DNA of 64,000 nucleotides, taken from positions 1 through 64,000 of the forward strand of contig RCAB01000263.1 of NCBI GenBank assembly GCA_003640385.1, given 5' to 3'. The notes beneath the pieces were generated by a model. It made no database searches. It was not told where the DNA came from and saw nothing but the letters and a program-made list of their open reading frames with translations. Positions 12,024-24,100 of this stretch are shown here, piece by piece. This stretch comes from Setaria digitata. Its lineage: Eukaryota; Nematoda; Chromadorea; Rhabditida; Setariidae. Within the stretch, counting starts at the first letter, position 1. The number at the start of each line of letters is the position of its first letter. A program made the translations under genes and the position numbers.

Positions 12024-15000
12024 NNNNNNNNTTTTTTTTTTTTTTTTTTTTTATTGTATATTTCAAGTATTATAAGATTTCTAGTCATTAGTGTGTGTGT
12101 TAATTTGTTAGGAATAATGGGGAATAATTCTTCGCATTCTTTTAGCCGATGGGTATTTTGGCCCTTCTAGATGAGCAGTGTTTATTTCCCAAAGCGACTG
12201 ACAAATCTTTGGTCGAAAAATTACTTGTCAATCATGCAAAGCATCCAAAATTTGTTATTCCGGAAATGCGTGCTAAATCTGACTTCGCTGTCATACATTA
12301 CGCTGGTCGTGTGGATTACTCAGCTGATCAGTGGCTTATGAAGAATATGGATCCTCTCAATGAGAATGTAGTAGCGTTGTTCCAGAATTCCTCTGATCCA
12401 TTCGTTGTGAGCATCTGGAAAGACGGTAAATTAGTGTTATTTTATCCTCAATTTGTATGTCGGCTAATAAAATGGGCACTAAAAACTCCAAATGTGTTTA
12501 TTTTTAATTCTCATGTATTTTTTCTTTAAAGCTGAATTTGCGGGGATTTGTGCCTCGGAATATAGTGAAACAGCATTCGGCGTGCGAACGAAGAAGGGTA
12601 TGTTCCGTACAGTGAGTCAAATGCATAAAGAACAGCTAACTCGTTTGATGACCACGCTGCGCAATACGAATCCTCATTTTGTGCGATGCATCATACCCAA
12701 TCATGAAAAGAAGGTTAGTCACTGTTTTTATGGGTTATTCGTCAATCTTGTTTTAGTATTCTAGTAATCATTTTAATCAAAACTTGAAATAAAACAGTCA
12801 GTGCATTTATATCTTCTTCAAANGTATTAAATGCTCGCGAAAGATATTTTGGGATAATGGAAAGGATATTTCATTCTTGTTTTAGTATTCTAGTAATCAT
12901 TTTAATCAAAACTTGAAATAAAACAGTCAGTGCATTTATATCTTCTTCAAACTTCAAACAAACAGTGCTGCGTTCATATTTTTATTTTTTCTTGACGTTT
13001 AAGCCTGGTAAAATATCATCACTCTTGGTTTTGGAACAACTACGCTGTAATGGTGTTTTGGAGGGCATACGCATCTGCCGACAAGGTTTCCCAAATCGCG
13101 TACCCTTCCAGGAATTCCGGCATCGCTATGAAATACTTACACCAAATGTTATACCAAAAGGATTTATGGATGGCAAGGAAGCCGTAAGGTATCATAATTT
13201 TAGATCTTATTAGATATATATATATATATGTACGCCTGACTAGTAGTCAACCTTCTCTTCAAGACACAAAGTTTACTCTCAGAGCGTATTTAGCTGTGAT
13301 GATGTAAAAATAGGTGGAGTGTGAAACCCATGATCCAAATTGTGAATTTTAGATGGGAGACTGATGTCTTCTTTGTTGTTAATTAAATTTTGAATATTTA
13401 TAAATGCTTTGTCAAATGGAGCTTGAATTCGATAATTTTATTGCCCTTTCACATTAGTTTTTTATTAAGCTAAAATTTCGTGCTGTGTGTTGAGTTTTTT
13501 ATCTATGTAAATTTGTTCAGAAAAATGATTGACGCTTTGGAAATGGAAAGCAATTTATATCGCATTGGTCAGTCGAAAATATTCTTCCGAACTACTGTCT
13601 TGGCACAGTTGGAGGAGGAACGAGATCTGAAACTTACCGGTCTGATTGTATCCTTTCAAGCACAGTGTCGTGCTTTCCTTGCAAGGCGCTTATACCAGAA
13701 GCGTATGCAGCAATCCAATGCAATACGGGTATTGCAAAGGAATGGCTTGGCATGGCTCAAACTTCGGAACTGGCAGTGGTGGCGATTATTTACCAAAGTT
13801 AGTATTATCTCTGTTGTTGGTTTTCATGTGTTTAAGGCAATCTTTTACTCTAGACTGAGCAATGATATCGGAGCTTCCGCCTAGCCGACGAAGTATATAG
13901 ATATATTTCAAAAGCCATACGAGGAATTTTGATCCCAAAGAATTTACTGATGCAATAATTTTTAGGTTAAACCACTTTTACAAGTAACCAACCAAGAAGC
14001 CGCCATTGCTCTCAAAGATGAAGAACTGAAGGTAGTGAAAGATAAGCTCAATAAGAAGGAAAGCGAATATAGTGAAATTGAAAAACGTCTCAAACAACTC
14101 AACGAGGAGAGAAATGTCCTCCAAGAACAACTGCAACAGGTGAATAATTTCATCTGAATCTGTTTTGAAATCCTATATTTCTACTTTTTTTTTTCAAATT
14201 ATTTCGTAAAGTCATGATTCGTGGAAGTAACAACTGCTAGTTCGATAAATAAAAGCAAAAGGCTTTTGAGAAAAAACGTTAAAAATTTTCAGGAAAGCGA
14301 GGAACGGGCAGAAGTCGAAGAAATGCGTGAAAGATTGTCAGCAAAAAAAGTGGAACTGGAAGATATGTTAACTGAACTGAATTCTAAACTAGATGAAGGT
14401 GAAGAGCAAGTTGAAAAATTAACAGAGGAAAAGAAGAAATTACAAGTTAGTTTCGTTTTTATGTGTATGGTTGTTTAAAATGCTGAGTATTAAATCACGA
14501 CTTTAATATATATACTTGTAGGAAACTGTTCGCGATTTAGAAGAGCAACTTGAAGAAGAAGAACAGGCACGTCAGAAACTTATGCTTGACAAAGTAAACG
14601 TGGACCAGCGCTGGAAAAAATTAGAAGAAAAACATGCTGAGCTAGCTGATTCTTATGAAAAGGTTCGTTGATTGCACAAGTCGGAAAATGGTTGAAATAT
14701 ATTCAGTTTTTGTTTTTCAATTTTGATTTCTTTTTTCATTTACTGCGAGCGCAACTGAATAAGTTGGTCAAGTTGACCTGTAATCATTTATTGGTCGCAT
14801 GGTAGGATATCGGAAAAGTATTCACAGCTCGTTTCCATTTAAGAATGTAAATTATAATTTGTTTACTTTTTATATTTTATTGTGATGACCCTTTTTCAGT
14901 TATTGAAAGAAAAGAAAAATATAGAAGGGAGAGCAGCGCAGTTGTCAAATCATCTATTAGAGGAAGAAGAAAAAGCAAAACATGTTGGAAAACAACGTTC

Positions 15001-18000
15001 TCGTGTTGAGATGCAGTTGCAAGAGCAGGAGCAAGAATTAAAGAAGGAAAAACAAGTAGACTTTCTATTCGAATTGTTTATTCTTAAAAACAATGTGTGT
15101 AAGGTACAAAGATTGATGTCCATGCTTGGACAATACTTTTAGATGAGGGCAGAAGTTGAACGTGTCAAGCGGAAACTCGAAGTGGAAATGGAAGAGCAAA
15201 AAGAATTACTGGAAGAGAAACGGAATAAACTGGAAGAATTGAATTCATTGCTCAGTAAGCGTGAAGAGGAACTGACGACACTTTTAACGAAGTTGCTTTT
15301 ATTTTTAAGATTAATGATTATATTTGTATATTAGATAGTTCACTGTATTTAAGCTTTGTAAAGGAACGCCGGTATTTGCGTATTTGCAAAACAGTGTGAG
15401 CAATACTTAAGATGCTTGTTGAGATCGATGATATTTTTAACACCATCTCGGAGAGTGACATTTGAAATATATGCAGATCAGATGAAGATAGCGCCAATAA
15501 TGTGATTTTACAAAAGCAAATTCGCGAATTGGAATCTGCACTAGAGGAGTTGAAGGAGGATCTTGATAACGAAAAAACATTACGTGAAAAAGCGGAGAAA
15601 AGCCGTCGTGATCTGAATGATGATTTGGAAACGTTGAGAACCGAGTATCTGGAAGCAGCTGATAAAACAGCAATATCACTTGAAATACAGAAGAAAAAAG
15701 ATGAAGAGCTAAAAGAATTGAAGGTCTGTGTTACAATTATGGTGCCATTAGTTTTTTCCTTCCAATCAGTGAAGAGAAATGGGAATTTAAATTTTATTCC
15801 AAAATTATTGAACGAATATTTGGTTTTTTGTATAAAATTATTTGTGACAAGATTGAAATGATCACTTTTTGAATCTTCTGGTCTCACTTGGTAAAATCTA
15901 CTGCTAGAAAACTTTTTAACAATATATTGAATTTCTTATTTCTAGCGAGCCCTCGAAACAGCAAATGCTACTTATGATACCAGAGCAGAAGAACTGAAGC
16001 AAAAATATCAAAAACAAATTGAAGAACTGGACGAACAGGTCGGTTTATATTTCCTACTTTGAAATCGTCTGCATGCCTTATTTCTGCATTTGTTTTCAAC
16101 GTGCGTAGTAAGTAGCAGGATTCTCTCACTTAGCGGGTATATTATATGTTTACGTATCTTCAACTTCTTTCGTAAAACTCCGCCTCGTTTGGTGAGCAGC
16201 TTTGTTATTAACAAAGAATATGCTGTACATTTAGTTAATGAGCGCAGTTTTCTTCTTTTCTGTCTTCAGGTTGAGCAGCAAAAACGGATACGTTCCCAAG
16301 TTGAAAAGACAAAGAATTCATTGGATATCGAGAAGGCATCACTGGCAGCTGAATTGACCGCAGTGCAAGTAGCAAAAGCCGAGGCAGATAAGAAACGTAA
16401 ACAAGCGGAAATGGCATGTATGGAGTTGAATGCCCGAGTAGCAGAGCTCGATTCGGCAAAATCTGCGCTTACTCAGCATCTTGCAAAAGCACAAAGTGAA
16501 CTAGATTCCGTGGTGAAGCAAAAAGAAGAGGATGAACAGAATATTTCAGCGTTACAGCGAAAAATTACACTTCTTGAGCAGCAGTTAGCAGAGGCACAAG
16601 ATCAGTTGCAGGAGGAAACCAAAAATAAATTAGCAATGCAGACGAGAGTGCGGCAGTTGGAAGATGACCTCTCAGAATCACTTGAAATGCGTGAAGAAAT
16701 GGAACTTAAGCGGAAGGAATTAGAAGGGGTAAAGGTTTTTTTCCAATGAATTTTAATTTGCGTCTATTGCGTTCCTTCGTATACGTATCCATTTGCGTTT
16801 GTTTGATTTAGAATATTATGTCACTGATATGCTTTATCTTAAATTCGTATTTTGCCAGTATTTAGCGGCTAAAGAAATACTTTTTAGCAGCTTGATAGCG
16901 TGCGAGTGGCATTGGTAGATGCAAAAAAGAAAGCAGACGAGGGCGTGCTACAGCAGATGGAAGAAATGAAGAAAAAAGCACAGCGAGATCTTGAGTTAGC
17001 TCAGAAAACATTGGCGGAAACAGAGGTGGCACGTGATCGTGCTGAACGGTCCAAGCGAAAATTGCAGCAAGAGGTTCCTTTTCTATCTCTTCCTATTATG
17101 TTTTATTGAGTGATAGGTAAGGACAATTTTTTGCGCTATGCATGTTCTTTATTTTATTTTATGCTTCAGGTGGAAGACGCCAACATTGAGCTTAGTAATG
17201 TGAGAACATACTCACGTGATTTGGAGAAGAAACAGCGCAGATTTGATCAGCAGTTAGCAGAAGAAAGATCTAATCTTCAAAAAGTGAGAAATTTTTAGAA
17301 ATTCACAATGGCGATTGTGATCTTATGATACAATAAATTCCGTAGTGTCAATTCCATGGTTAAGTAAGTTGTTGTCCACCATAGGTTGAATAGGTCATTA
17401 TATAAAGATTTACAGGAATTTGAATTTCTTTTAAAGAGATCTAAAATTATTATCTGCAGGTTATAAATGAACGCGATGCACTTGCACAAGAGTCTCGTGA
17501 CCGTGAGACGNCTTTTAAAGAGATCTAAAATTATTATCTTCAGGTTATAAATGAACGCGATGCACTTGCACAAGAGTCTCGTGACCGTGAGACGCGCATT
17601 TTGTCACTTAATAACGATCTTGAAAGCTTACACTGTCAGCTGGAAGAATCGGAACGTGTAAAACGCATGCTGCAAATGGAGCTTGATGAGTCGGTAGGTT
17701 TTAGATTAAAAAATTACCGGGGATTAAGTCAAGTCATTCTAGGTTAGTGAAGAGAAACTATAGGAAGAGAGCTGTAGTATAATGTCAACTTTAAAAAGCA
17801 TCTTTCCTTTGGTATTGAAGTTCGATAGTTCAGGTATCCTCAAAAGACGACGTTGGGAAGAATGTGCATGAATTAGAAAAAGCAAAACGTCAGCTGGAAA
17901 CAGAATTGCAAGAACAGCGAGCGCAAGTTGAAGAACTTGAAGATGCTGTTCAAATTGCGGAGGATGCTCGACTTCGATTGGATGTCAACCTTCAGGTTTC

Positions 18001-20890
18001 TGTGTATCTACAGTTGAATTTTATTGTTTTGGTTAATTTTTGTTCTCACTTGTTAAATAGAAGTGTTGCGTAGCAGATATAGTCAGTCTAGATTTTGGTT
18101 ATTTTACAGGCCTTGAAAAGCGAACAGGAAAGGATTCTGGCAGCGAAAGAGCAAGAAAGTGAGGAAAAGCGTCGCTCATTGCTGAAACAGATCCGAGATC
18201 TCGAAAATGAACTTGAAAATGAACGTCGTACACGTGTGAGACTTATTTATGGGATTTTAGCTTCCACGTTTTATAGGAAACCTTTCTGGGAACATATGCA
18301 GTGATTCTTTCTTCAGGAAACCTGATCATCAGAGAAATTTTCAGACTGGAGCCGTTTCTAACAGGAAGAAAATTGAATCACAACTAATGGAAATGGAGCA
18401 GCAATTGGAACTTGCTAACAGGCTAAAAGACGATTACAGTCGGCAGTTCAAGAAATATCAGCAAATCATCAAGGATATGCAACATGATAATGAAGAGATT
18501 CGGCAATCAAAAGAAGAGCTTGCGAATTCTTTACGCGAAATGGAACGAAAGTAAATGTTTTCCTTTATTCATTAGAGTGTCCTGTTATTCACCGTAGTAT
18601 ATTACGTGGTTATATTTTTGCGATTACGCAGTTTATTTATCTCTCCTTTCCAAAGGGTACAATGTAAACCGTTATCTTTTTTTTCTTTTTTGCATTTCAT
18701 CGATATGATAATGTAGAAGTCTGATGGTTGGTTGGTTGGTTGTTCTGTCTTCTACATCTTGACTATTGCCTAATTGCCACTGTTCCGGATTTCCAGNAAG
18801 GGTACAATGTAAACCGTTATCTTTTTTTTTCTTTTTTGCATTTCATCGATATGACAATGTAGAAGTCTGATGGTTGGTTGGTTGGTTATTCTGTCTTCTA
18901 CATCTTGACTATTGCCTAATTGCCACTGTTCCGGATTTCCAGGTTACGAACTCTTGACGCCGAAAATACTCGATTGCTGGAAGCTAATGAAAGTTTGATG
19001 AATCAAAAAAGGCAACTGGAAGCAGAAAAGGATGAATTGGAGGATGCAAGGAGTCGAGGTGGGGGTATGAATGTTGATGAACGTCGAAGGCTCGAAGCAA
19101 AAGTTGCTGCTTTAGAAGAAGAAGTGGAGGAGGAGCAAAGTCTTGCAGAGTTAGCGCTCGATAAACAGCGTAAAGCGCAGATGCAGGTAAGAAAAATGGA
19201 AAGTTTGAAATGTTTCTTCTTGCTCATGATTTCTTTGATAATATTTGTAGATTGATTAGTTGTTATCCAAACAGTCATGATACATGCTTCGTCCAACTTT
19301 CACTATGTTGGAATAGAATGGGATTAATCGGGACTCATCTCTACAAGTTTTTCTAATTTTCTTTTAACTGACCGTATTTGGGTGGCACCCTATTGGTTAA
19401 AGTACTTTCATTATGACCACCCGAAGACGACTGTTGTCATGTTGCTGCTACTTTTAATGATTACTATCAATGCACATTTTTTATCACCTCTGGATTACAG
19501 CAAGGTGTTCAGCCGAATCCTCTGTAAGATTTCATTACTTCTGGATTTTTTTTTTTAGGTTGAACAGCTAACAACAGAATTGTCAGTTGAACGTTCCACA
19601 ACGCAAAAGCTAGAAACTGAAAAGCAAGCAATAGAGCGTGCAAACCGCGAGCTTAAGAATAAAGTATCGGAATTAGAAACATCAGCGCAAACTCGTTCAA
19701 GAGCTCAAATAGCTGCGCTTGAGGCTAAAATACAATATTTAGAGGAGCAGTATAATGCGGAAAGCCAGGAACGTGCCAATGCCACGCGACAGGTCAGTAT
19801 ATTAATATTTATTGTGATTTGTTCATTTTAAAACATGAAGCTGGCGACTTTTGAGTAGTTTTTATGCCAATTTTTTTTTGCCGTAGAAAAAAAAAATTTG
19901 AGAATTTGGTTTACCATAGAATTGCTAGTTTCGGCACGATAAGACGATAAATAAAATACATAAATAGAACAAAATTTCTTTTGATTTCCTTCTCAAGAGT
20001 TATTTCCGTTTGGTTTAATTGTGTCCAATTATTTAAGCAAAATTTCATTTTCAGTTTCGACGTATAGAGAAGCGTTTGGCCGATGCGATATTGCAACTTG
20101 AAGATGAACGTCGGAATACAGAACAGAATAAAGAGCAAGTTTGTGCTTATAACTTCTCTGACACTGGTGACATTTTTTTACGTTTCTTGAAAAACTGATA
20201 TTTTGCAGGCGGAACGAGAAAAAACACGTGTAAGGCAAATTCGACGACGACTTGATGAGATGGAAGAAGAATTGATACGGGAACAAACAAAGGCACGGAA
20301 TCTGCAACGAATGATCGATGACTTAAACGCGGCTAATGATACTTTAGCGCGAGACAACACCAGTTTGCGTGGACAGCGGCGTCCAGTTCGTGACACATTG
20401 CTGGGTGGTCGGCGTGTTCACTTACGAAATAGTAGTCCGCATGATGATTTGGATAGCATAGGAACTGAAGGTAATCTTCGTGAATATTCATCAAGATATT
20501 AAGTCCAGTTTTTTTTGCTTAATTAATTGCGCATTCCTTGCCGTTGTTCATTTTTTTTTTCCAAAAACTTTTTTCTAATTTCTAGGGACACGTATCGCGT
20601 TTGTCTTCTTTCCTTGTGCTTCGGAATATTTTAAGGAAATTATCTCCGGTACTCCTAATTATATCTTCGACAAGGGATAGTTATTTGGCTGGGGAATGAA
20701 TAAATCATAATTTAACTCTTATTAAATCTTTGGATGGATCTACGCAAAGCAGTGAAAGTATAAAAAATCAGTGTATAAATCTATCCTAATTCGGAAATAA
20801 TTTCTTACTATATTTTAAAAATACCAAGAAACAGTTTCAGGTTCTGATATGACTGACGATGCAAAACGTGGCTTGCCGTTAAAGGAGTGA
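6314..20890 (+). CDS. nmy: Nonmuscle myosin II heavy chain (multi-exon)
   Basis: Actin-based ATPase motor that forms bipolar filaments for cytokinesis and cortical contraction. Exons: 6314-6349, 6892-7047, 7306-7449, 7648-7804, 8262-8289, 8435-8540, 8838-8864 (optional), 9846-9938, 10396-10558, 10667-10810, 10905-11000, 11092-11240, 11445-11551, 11728-11914, 12146-12425, 12532-12713, 13004-13188, 13521-13797, 13966-14139, 14293-14445, 14522-14662, 14900-15055, 15143-15291, 15477-15723, 15946-16038, 16270-16728, 16888-17073, 17170-17283, 17544-17693, 17834-17995, 18110-18235, 18345-18550, 18943-19186, 19559-19792, 20055-20138, 20209-20470 and 20841-20890. All phases agree, giving about 1,968 residues (about 1,962 if it ends at 20502), usual for the family. 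Visible: SH3-like N-terminus, P-loop GESGAGKT near residue 175, switch I NDNSSRF, switch II DIAGFE, actin-binding region, the [18 protein letters not shown] segment, a heptad coiled coil and a short basic/acidic tail. It reads like Drosophila zipper rather than muscle myosin. Whether it is the NMY-1 or NMY-2 orthologue is unresolved. Confidence 0.96.
7520..7581 (+). other. Cryptic exon-like segment in a myosin intron
   Basis: Within the intron 7450-7647, a cttacag acceptor is followed by a 62-base segment, richer in G+C than its surroundings, and a gttatc donor. As a cassette it would shift the frame. An ATG at 7522 would give a 20-codon reading frame that joins in frame to the next exon. No function is claimed; it could be a decoy or alternative 5' exon. 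Confidence 0.2.
8838..8864 (+). other. 27-base loop-1 micro-exon of myosin
   Basis: An attacag acceptor and gtaagt donor bracket nine codons (QKHDMENVI). They sit between the exon ending in the basic/Ser loop-1 segment and the exon beginning GELEHQLL. Both flanking junctions are phase 0, so it can be included or skipped without a frameshift. In vertebrate nonmuscle myosin II, loop 1 is a known site of cassette-exon insertion that tunes nucleotide release; a similar role here is inference. Confidence 0.65.
9939..10395 (+). other. GC-AG intron after switch I of myosin
   Basis: The exon ends ...NDNSSRF at 9938 and the next begins GKFIRINFD at 10396, exactly as in other myosin II proteins. The intron therefore starts with GCAAGT and ends tttttag. 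The nearest GT (9943-9944) would add 4 bases and shift the frame. Failure to splice would add 16 residues and stop at 9989. Confidence 0.88.
12024..12031. other. Assembly gap (8 N) in a poly-T tract
   Basis: Eight undetermined bases lie inside a T homopolymer of more than 60 bases in a myosin intron. The true tract length is unknown; the flanking exons are unaffected. Confidence 0.95.
12746..12951. repeat. 77-bp direct duplication flanking a single N
   Basis: Bases 12746-12822 recur identically by eye at 12875-12951. A single N at 12823 and about 51 other bases separate them, all within a myosin intron. The pattern suggests two contigs that overlap but were joined end to end. Confidence 0.85.
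17428..17594. repeat. 83-bp direct duplication across a single N, copying part of a myosin exon
   Basis: Bases 17428-17510 and 17512-17594 are the same except for one base, with N at 17511 between. The unit holds the end of an intron, its acceptor and the first 51 coding bases of the exon. Only the second copy continues into the rest of the exon (to 17693), so the first copy is most likely an assembly artefact. Confidence 0.9.
18653..18942. repeat. About 144-bp direct duplication across a single N in a myosin intron
   Basis: Bases 18653-18796 and 18798-18942 are near-identical, with a one-base homopolymer difference and one substitution. N at 18797 separates them. Both copies end in the ccggatttccag acceptor, but only the second is followed by the exon at 18943. 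Confidence 0.9.
20471..20890 (+). other. Alternative 3' end of the myosin gene
   Basis: The last large exon can read through to a stop at 20500-20502, giving a tail ending EYSSRY. Alternatively it can use the donor at 20471 and acceptor at 20840 to add the exon 20841-20890, giving a tail ending [16 protein letters not shown]. An AATAAA at 20699-20704 lies between the two stops and could polyadenylate the short form. The acidic distal end looks more like other myosin II nonhelical tails, but both are plausible. Confidence 0.65.
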
Positions 20891-23800
20891 AATTTTGAAA
20901 TGTTACATATGATTTCATGAAAGGAAAAGCAAGATTGCAAAGTTTTCTAATTTCTAACATGCCTTAAAAACATTGTACTGAATTCCCAAAATGTTACCAA
21001 TGATGCCTTTTTTTTTCATTTTGTTTCCCTGTGGATTGCTCTGATTCACATTGCAACAGTTCCCTTTTTTTTTTTTTTTTTTTTCTTTCTAGAACAGAAT
21101 TTTATTGTTTGATTTGCGAAGTGGTATTTATGATTTGCCATTTGGTTATTCACTTAAAATTAGAATAACAATATCTGATAAAAAGCAGGTATTATGATTG
21201 TTACTATATTATTATTATTTTGAATGCTGAATTGAAAAGTTGTTTATAGTGTTTATTACTGGTATACATCTTTGTTTCTCGTCAATGTCTTTTTATGTTT
21301 ACCATTTTAAAATTTTTAACGCTTTTAAGTTTAAGAAAAAGCTTTGATAACTTAGGAAATGATGACAGCAGATATGATTACTGTTACTAACTACTGGTAG
21401 TGATACTGCTATTGCTACTAAATATCCATTCTTTCTTGCTACTGCTGCTACTGATTAAATCTCTTCTTTCTTCCGCTTCCGCTATCTTTCATTTTCCTAT
21501 CTATTGAAACTTTCATCCGTCATTCTTTTTCTTTTTTTTTTTTTGCGGGGTTGGGGGGTGGGGGAGGGGGGGGGTCATTTACTGGCTATTTATATGCAAT
21601 GCTGTGCGGTGGAAGTGTGGTGCACATTTTTTTTTTTTTTGAAATTTTATTATCTTAGAAAATACCAAAATGAAAAAATCACACAAAGGCACATACACAC
21701 TGTACATCATTACTAACATCCCGAAAATGCCCTTAATTGTATAACCGGTGCCTCTGTTATTTATTGTGCACCTCTCCACCAATCTTAAATTTCGTACATT
21801 CCTGAACTAACTCATTATCTTACTGCTTTATATGTTTACAATGAGTATTTGAAACTGTTAATTCGGAGCATTTGTTTGTCAGTGAAAAAAAAAGAAAGAT
21901 CATTTGTGAAATTGTTACACTTGTTCGGCTAAATTAAGCGTATTAAATTCAATTTGCATAGTAATGTATTCGTTATTTACTTGTCAGAAGAGATTAAATA
22001 AAAAAAACCGAAGGACTATGTAACAAAAATTAGCATATGAATTATTTAAAAATTCTTCAAAAATAATCACTGGATCATAGCGGGACTGTCCAAGCATGCG
22101 GACAGTGCGCATAGTAACGGTCAAACGCTTCAATAGGATTAAAATGAAAAACTTGAAGATAATTCAGAGGCGTTAAAGTTGGGAACAACTGTTTAACTCA
22201 TAGTAAACATTGGGGTATCGGCTTGAATAGTCCTTGTATAGATTGATGATGTTATTAGAAGCCATCTTATCAGTTATTCAGTGATTTGAAATCTGACCAA
22301 TTCTGATGCATTGAGTTTAGCAAAATAAATTATCAGATCATGAGTAAATGGGGAAATTAACAATTCATTTAAAAAATACTAAAAGAGTGGAAAATGAGTG
22401 GTAAAAAAGTGCCTTAAAAATGTGTACTCATTTATGTTCATTTAATAGATTGTAAATATGTTCAATAAAAATGTTTGAATTGGACCATTTAATTCAATTT
22501 GTTCAAATTAATTTCAGGCTTAATCTAATAGATTATGAAGCTATTTGAAATATTTCCTTTATATCGTTCAGCAATGCGTAAATGCAACTTGTGCTAGTGT
22601 CCGTTTGTTATTAATAATAAATTTTCCGTTTTTTCTGACAAGTAATCGAGTAAAAATCTTCCTTCTCACTTTCATTAATTTGATCCTTTTATTTTTATAA
22701 CATTAAAACTTCGCCAATTAATTTCATTTTCTTTTCTTTTTTTTTTCTTTTTTTTTTGCATATTAATCAAATATCTGTCATATCATCAGTTGAATTATCA
22801 TTTTTTTTTCTGTCAACTGAGAAAATAAGTTAAATTCATTAAATGACTTAAAAATGATACTGAATAGAAAAAAAAAAAATCTCGGTGTTAAAGTTAATCA
22901 TTATGATATACTGATAAGTTGCTAATCCTATTTATTACTTTTTCTCGTCCGTTATCCATTTCTCTAACAAAATTATTCTTGACATCTTAATAGCTTCTGT
23001 AACGTTCTATTCCATGTTGATTAAGTGATCCAGAAATGATACTTCATACAAACATTTGTTAACTTTCTTGCATAAATGGAGAATCTTCATGGTCAACGAA
23101 ATTATTTCTTATAAAATTTGTTACAAATGTGATGTAAAATTTTTGTTCTCAAAAATGTTTCCAGTTCTTTTTTTTCAATTAAATTCAAAATTTATTCCAT
23201 TATAAATTTCCCTATTTTATTTAATGGAACTTAAAGGTCTTAGTCTTTCATTTTTTTGTCTCGCAAAATTGCTTCCGTATAAAAGGAAAATGGTATAACC
23301 TTCACTTTTTGTTACATTTTTTTTTTTTTTTTTTTTTTTGCATCTAAATAAAAAGCCAGAAAAAATTCCATTCTTATGAAATTTACCATTATTTGGAAAA
23401 ATATTTCTTCCCTTCCATAAAATTTTGGTATTCAAAATCAATTGCTCCAAATCATTTCGTTGGTAACTGATAAGTTGCATTTTCCTTATTTTAAACATCC
23501 TGAAATCTTGAGCAAATATCTAACTTTTCTAGAAAACTTGTAATAATTGCATTTATAAATACGATATTTGGACCTATTAAAGATATCTTGTGAGAACTAA
23601 CACTGAACTAAAGCGTACTATATGACATTAGGTAGTTTAGGTAACTGGGCCGAATAAGATAATGATGTAATCAGCAGAGGAAGTTTAAAAAAAAAATGTC
23701 ACATAGGACGCTTCAGGTCAATGTTAATCCTCATAGGATAATATCTTTAACAGGTCCAATATCGGTAAATTAGGATAGTTGCTTACTAGTAATTTATTAC

Positions 23801-24100
23801 TAAATTACTGGTAGTCTTAAAGGATGCTTCTATTCTATTTTTAAAATGCTAAAATCCGAGGAAGAAATATAATTTCACTCATCAGATAAATACCTTTACA
23901 TGTTATTTATTTTGTTTTACATTCGTTGTAGGAATTATGACTGGCTGTTTAGCTCGCGGTTACATGAAGGATTATAATCTTTTTCTTTTTTTTTTCGTTT
24001 TTAATTTTTTTTATTTTTTATTTTTTTATTTTTTAAAGCGAAGATTATCATGAGATTACAGCAAACAGGATAGTCCTATATAACCGAATTGCGAGCAGCA
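20891..24100. other. Intergenic region, myosin 3' side to Pro-rich gene
   Basis: No credible exon was seen. It holds AT-rich sequence with T homopolymers (21064-21084, 23319-23339), a G-rich patch at 21546-21574 and several AATAAA motifs that may serve the distal myosin transcript. Confidence 0.5.
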
